NCBI RefSeq assembly: GCF_026672255.1
Contig: NZ_JAPOHA010000007.1
Location: 127,291 to 191,290 of the forward strand
DNA from: Caproiciproducens galactitolivorans
Lineage (GTDB): Bacteria > Bacillota > Clostridia > Oscillospirales > Acutalibacteraceae
Direction: 5' to 3'
DNA length: 64,000 nucleotides
Below are positions 61,402-64,000 of the stretch, in pieces. The notes under the pieces were generated by a model. The model saw only the letters and a program-made list of their open reading frames with translations, was not told where the DNA came from and did no database searches. Numbering within the stretch: the first letter of the stretch is position 1; each line of letters starts with the position of its first letter. The translations under genes were made by a program, and so were the position numbers.

Positions 61402-61430
61402 TTGCAATATTTGCTTCCGGGCTGTATAAT
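61402..61430 (+). promoter_or_regulatory. SigA-type promoter of the radical-SAM/DUF2344 pair
   Basis: TTGCAA (61402-61407), a 17-base spacer and a perfect TATAAT (61425-61430) lie 29 bases before the start codon. Confidence 0.78.
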
Positions 61431-61459
61431 AATAAAACATATGCTGCGCGGAGGTTGCA

Positions 61460-63316
61460 ATGATTACAAAAAAGATAGAAAAGCTGCTTGCCAATGTTCA
61501 AAAGCCCGGCCGTTACGTCGGCGGGGAACTGAACAGCGTGATAAAGCAGCGGGACGAAGTTGACGTCCGGTTTGCGTTCTGTTTTCCCGATATTTACGAG
61601 GTCGGCATGTCGCATCTGGGCATGAAAATATTATACAGTCAATTAAACACCCTGCCGTACGTCTGGTGCGAGCGGGTTTTTGCTCCATGGACGGATATGG
61701 AAGAGCAGATGCGAAAGAACCATGTTCCGCTTTACGCTTTGGAAAGCGGGGACGGCATTGCAGGTTTTGATTTCATCGCTTTTACGCTTCAATATGAGTT
61801 AAGCTATACAAATATATTAAATATGCTCGATCTGGCCGGAATCCCGCTCAAGGCAAGTGACCGGCACGGCCTTTCCCCGCTCGTAGTAGCCGGGGGGCCC
61901 TGCACCTGCAATTCCGAACCGCTCGCCGATTTCTTTGATTTGTTTTTTATCGGAGAAGGGGAAGAAGTTGACGGTGAAGTTATCGAGCTTTACAGAGAAT
62001 ACAAAAAGCAAAACCGTCCCAAAGAAGAATTCCTGATTGCCGCGGCAAAGATTCCGGGCGTATATGTTCCTTCCTTATATACCATCACCTATCACGATGA
62101 CGGTACCGTAAAGGCAATTACCCCCAAATGCGGCGCTCCGGAAACGATAAAAAAACGGGTCATGATGGATATGGACAAGTCTTATTTTCCGGACAAGTTC
62201 GTCGTTCCCTATATCGAAATTGTTCACGACCGGACGGTGGCGGAGGTTTTGCGCGGCTGTATCCGCGGATGCCGGTTCTGTCAAGCCGGATTCCTTTACA
62301 GGCCTTTCCGGGAAAAATCAGTCGGTGTAATTGACAAACAGTGCCACGATCTTTGCGACAATACTGGTTATGATGAAATTTCACTGTCATCGCTCAGTAC
62401 AAGCGATTACTCCCAAATCAACGAATTGCTGGATCAGCTTTTAACGTGGACGAAAGCAGAGAAAACCGGCGTATCCCTTCCTTCCTTACGAGTTGACAAT
62501 TTTTCAACGGAGCTGATGTCGAAGATTAAGTCGGTTCGCCGAAGCGGCCTGACCTTTGCGCCGGAAGCCGGCACCCAGCGTTTAAGGGATGTCATCAATA
62601 AAAACGTAACGGAAGAAGACCTTTTTAAGACGGTGAATACCGCTTTCAAGGGCGGATGGACCACGATTAAACTGTATTTCATTATCGGATTGCCGACGGA
62701 AACATTGGATGACGTCGCGGGGATTGCGGAACTGGGGCAGAAGGTTGTGGACGCTTTTTATGAAAATCCGGACAAGCCGAAGGGGAAAAGCGTAAAAGTG
62801 ACCGTCAGCGCTTCCTCCTTTGTTCCGAAGCCTTTTACGCCTTTTCAATGGGAGCCGCAGGACACGATCGAAACCTTGCATCAGAAACAGCGGCATTTGA
62901 TTTCTTCCGTAAAAACGCGCAAAGTGGAGCCGAGCTGGCACGACGCGGATGTCAGCTTTCTGGAAGCGGTTTTCGCGCGCGGAGACCGCCGTCTTTGCGA
63001 TGTGCTGCTTGAAGCACATAAAGCCGGCTGTAAAATGGACGGCTGGCAGGATTGTTTTTCGCTCGCAAAATGGCTCGAGGCATTTCAGAAATGCGGAATT
63101 GATCCGGCGTTCTATGCGAACCGGAGAAGAAGCTTTGATGAAGTTCTTCCCTGGGACCACATTGACTGCGGGGTTAAAAAATCGTTTCTGATTGATGAAT
63201 GCAAAAGGGCGTATGCCGATCAGACCACGCCCAACTGCCGCGAACAGTGTTCCTCCTGCGGCGCAGCCTGCTTTAAAGGAGGAATCTGTTTTGAAAAACG
63301 TCCGAATCTGGTTTAA
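61460..63316 (+). CDS. Radical SAM protein, TIGR03960 family
   Basis: A 618-residue radical-SAM protein of the family usually paired with a DUF2344 protein. An N-terminal cobalamin-binding-like region (about residues 1-200) has FPDIYEVGMSHLGMKI. The radical-SAM core has CIRGCRFCQAGFLYRPFR (Cys-x3-Cys-x2-Cys) near residue 275, then SLSSLSTSDYSQ and TFAPEAGTQRLRDVINKN. The C-terminal end carries a Cys-rich segment CREQCSSCGAACFKGG. The function is unknown; family members lie beside ribonuclease G and ribosomal genes, so a role in RNA modification has been suggested from context. GGAGG precedes the ATG. The DUF2344 gene overlaps its end by 26 bases. Confidence 0.9.
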   Translation: MITKKIEKLLANVQKPGRYVGGELNSVIKQRDEVDVRFAFCFPDIYEVGMSHLGMKILYSQLNTLPYVWCERVFAPWTDMEEQMRKNHVPLYALESGDGIAGFDFIAFTLQYELSYTNILNMLDLAGIPLKASDRHGLSPLVVAGGPCTCNSEPLADFFDLFFIGEGEEVDGEVIELYREYKKQNRPKEEFLIAAAKIPGVYVPSLYTITYHDDGTVKAITPKCGAPETIKKRVMMDMDKSYFPDKFVVPYIEIVHDRTVAEVLRGCIRGCRFCQAGFLYRPFREKSVGVIDKQCHDLCDNTGYDEISLSSLSTSDYSQINELLDQLLTWTKAEKTGVSLPSLRVDNFSTELMSKIKSVRRSGLTFAPEAGTQRLRDVINKNVTEEDLFKTVNTAFKGGWTTIKLYFIIGLPTETLDDVAGIAELGQKVVDAFYENPDKPKGKSVKVTVSASSFVPKPFTPFQWEPQDTIETLHQKQRHLISSVKTRKVEPSWHDADVSFLEAVFARGDRRLCDVLLEAHKAGCKMDGWQDCFSLAKWLEAFQKCGIDPAFYANRRRSFDEVLPWDHIDCGVKKSFLIDECKRAYADQTTPNCREQCSSCGAACFKGGICFEKRPNLV

Positions 63317-63950
63317 AAAGATTGGAACAGCCCGCTTCATTTCGCATCTGGACCTGAACCGCTGTATGCTGCGGGCCATTCATAAAGCAAAAATTCCGCT
63401 GTGGTACACACAGGGATATAATCCTCACGCGTTTATTACGTTTGCCCTGCCGCTTTCCCTTGGCATTGCCGGGGAACGGGAATGCATGGATATCCGGCTG
63501 GAGGATAATGAACTGACCCGGGAGGAATTGATTAACCGGCTGAATGCGGCGCTTCCGGACGATATCCCCGTATTTGATGCAACCGAACCGGTGATGAAAC
63601 CGGGAGAAATCGCCTACGCTTCCTTTATCATGGAGCTGGAGCCGGAGAATCTCAGCGCAGAAGATGCGGTTTCCCAAATCAAGGGGATGCTTGGGCAGGA
63701 AAATATCATCGTGCCGAAACATACAAAAAACGGAATCATTGATCTGGACATAAAGCCGTATCTGGGAAAGACGGAGGCTGCGCCGAAAAACGGGTTGGTT
63801 GAAATGCAAACCGTACTCCCGGCCGGCAGCACCATGAATGTGAATCCTTCTCTTATCTGCGACGCAGTGAAAAAATATTTGAATCTGGATTTTTATGCGG
63901 ATATAACGAGAATCAATATCTATAACGCTGATTTTCGGATATTTGAATAA
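63291..63950 (+). CDS. DUF2344/TIGR03936 family protein
   Basis: A 219-residue partner of the preceding radical-SAM protein; the two are fused in some bacteria. The opening KNVRIWFKKIGTARFISHLD is followed by LWYTQGYNPHAFITFALPL, matching the family pattern (Phe-Ile-Ser-His-Leu-Asp, then Gly-x-Asn-Pro-His). The start is a TTG at 63291 with AAAGGAGG 8 bases upstream; 33 further in-frame codons precede it but lie inside the radical-SAM gene and are not conserved. No catalytic residue is known. In related genomes ribonuclease G (rng) and ribosomal genes follow; the window ends before them. Confidence 0.9.
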   Translation: MKNVRIWFKKIGTARFISHLDLNRCMLRAIHKAKIPLWYTQGYNPHAFITFALPLSLGIAGERECMDIRLEDNELTREELINRLNAALPDDIPVFDATEPVMKPGEIAYASFIMELEPENLSAEDAVSQIKGMLGQENIIVPKHTKNGIIDLDIKPYLGKTEAAPKNGLVEMQTVLPAGSTMNVNPSLICDAVKKYLNLDFYADITRINIYNADFRIFE

Positions 63951-63964
63951 CTGTAAAATAGTTA

Positions 63965-63993
63965 TTGCGCTTTTTGGTGTATTGTGGTATGAT
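63965..63993 (+). promoter_or_regulatory. Possible promoter for the gene beyond the window
   Basis: TTGCGC (63965-63970), a 17-base spacer and TATGAT (63988-63993). The gene it would serve lies outside the window. Confidence 0.55.
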
Positions 63994-64000
63994 ATATAGG

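Noticed and set aside
1-64000. CRISPR arrays, rRNA, tRNA, phage or intact transposase genes
   Set aside because: Reading through the window showed no direct-repeat/spacer array, no recognisable tRNA or rRNA block and no transposase or integrase ORF. A tRNAscan or CRISPR search would be needed to exclude weak cases.

Overview
The window is a 64 kb stretch of chromosome from an endospore-forming, strictly fermentative member of the Clostridia, most like the Oscillospiraceae/Ruminococcaceae butyrate or caproate producers. That placement is inferred from gene content: a complete thl-crt-hbd-bcd-etfBA set, pyruvate formate-lyase, a proton-pumping pyrophosphatase, an NfnAB transhydrogenase, sporulation genes (spoVM, spoIVA, ytfJ, a SpoIVFB-like protease, a DUF3794/LysM protein) and Firmicutes-type housekeeping synteny. 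Genes are dense, lie mostly on the + strand and have strong AGGAGG-type ribosome sites. No rRNA, tRNA, CRISPR, phage or intact transposase gene was seen.

Layout. 1-2.4 kb: 3' end of glmS, then guaA. 2.4-3.7 kb: a hairpin-rich, repeat-like segment and a low-complexity lipoprotein on the minus strand. 3.8-7.0 kb: pflB-pflA behind a strong promoter and a ZTP ('pfl' motif) riboswitch with an overlapping terminator. 7.2-12.7 kb: hppA (minus), an EamA transporter, an AlaX-type editing protein and a threonine aldolase. 12.8-18.8 kb: the acetyl-CoA to butyryl-CoA operon, with a possible Rex operator over its promoter. 18.8-22.5 kb: a 385-nt gene-free structured gap, a propionate/acetate CoA-transferase (minus), a WYL regulator broken by a frameshift, and mntP (minus). 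22.7-27.3 kb: hisHF, a DD-carboxypeptidase, pgi and a small P-loop protein. 27.4-31.5 kb: yceD-rpmF, a PDZ/radical-SAM DUF512 protein, der and plsY. 31.8-37.7 kb: rpmB (minus), an M50 protease, scpAB, DUF2953, ytfJ, a dacF-like gene, rluB and a GNAT-like protein. 37.8-41.0 kb: three genes resembling the three subunits of a biotin transcarboxylase.

41.1-54.8 kb closely follows the Bacillus yloC-to-spoVM locus: yicC, remA, gmk, rpoZ, priA, def, fmt, a YugP peptidase, rsmB, rlmN, prpC, prkC, rsgA, thiN, a tiny Cys-rich membrane protein, and spoVM. coaBC and rpe are absent from their usual slots. 54.9-58 kb: a DUF3794/LysM protein and spoIVA. 58-60.3 kb: nfnAB. 60.4-61.4 kb: a small membrane protein overlapping an M50 SpoIVFB-like protease. 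61.4-64 kb: a radical-SAM protein and a DUF2344 partner, then a promoter at the window end.

How the parts fit. Pyruvate is split by PFL. Acetyl-CoA is condensed and reduced to butyryl-CoA (or longer chains) by the thl operon, with Bcd-EtfAB probably bifurcating electrons to ferredoxin. NfnAB would balance ferredoxin, NADH and NADPH, the CoA-transferase would release the acid, and HppA would recover energy from pyrophosphate. The main novelty candidates are the riboswitch arrangement at pflB, the transcarboxylase-like trio, the unannotated small ORF before spoVM, the structured gaps at 2.5 kb and 18.9-19.2 kb, and the frameshifted regulator.
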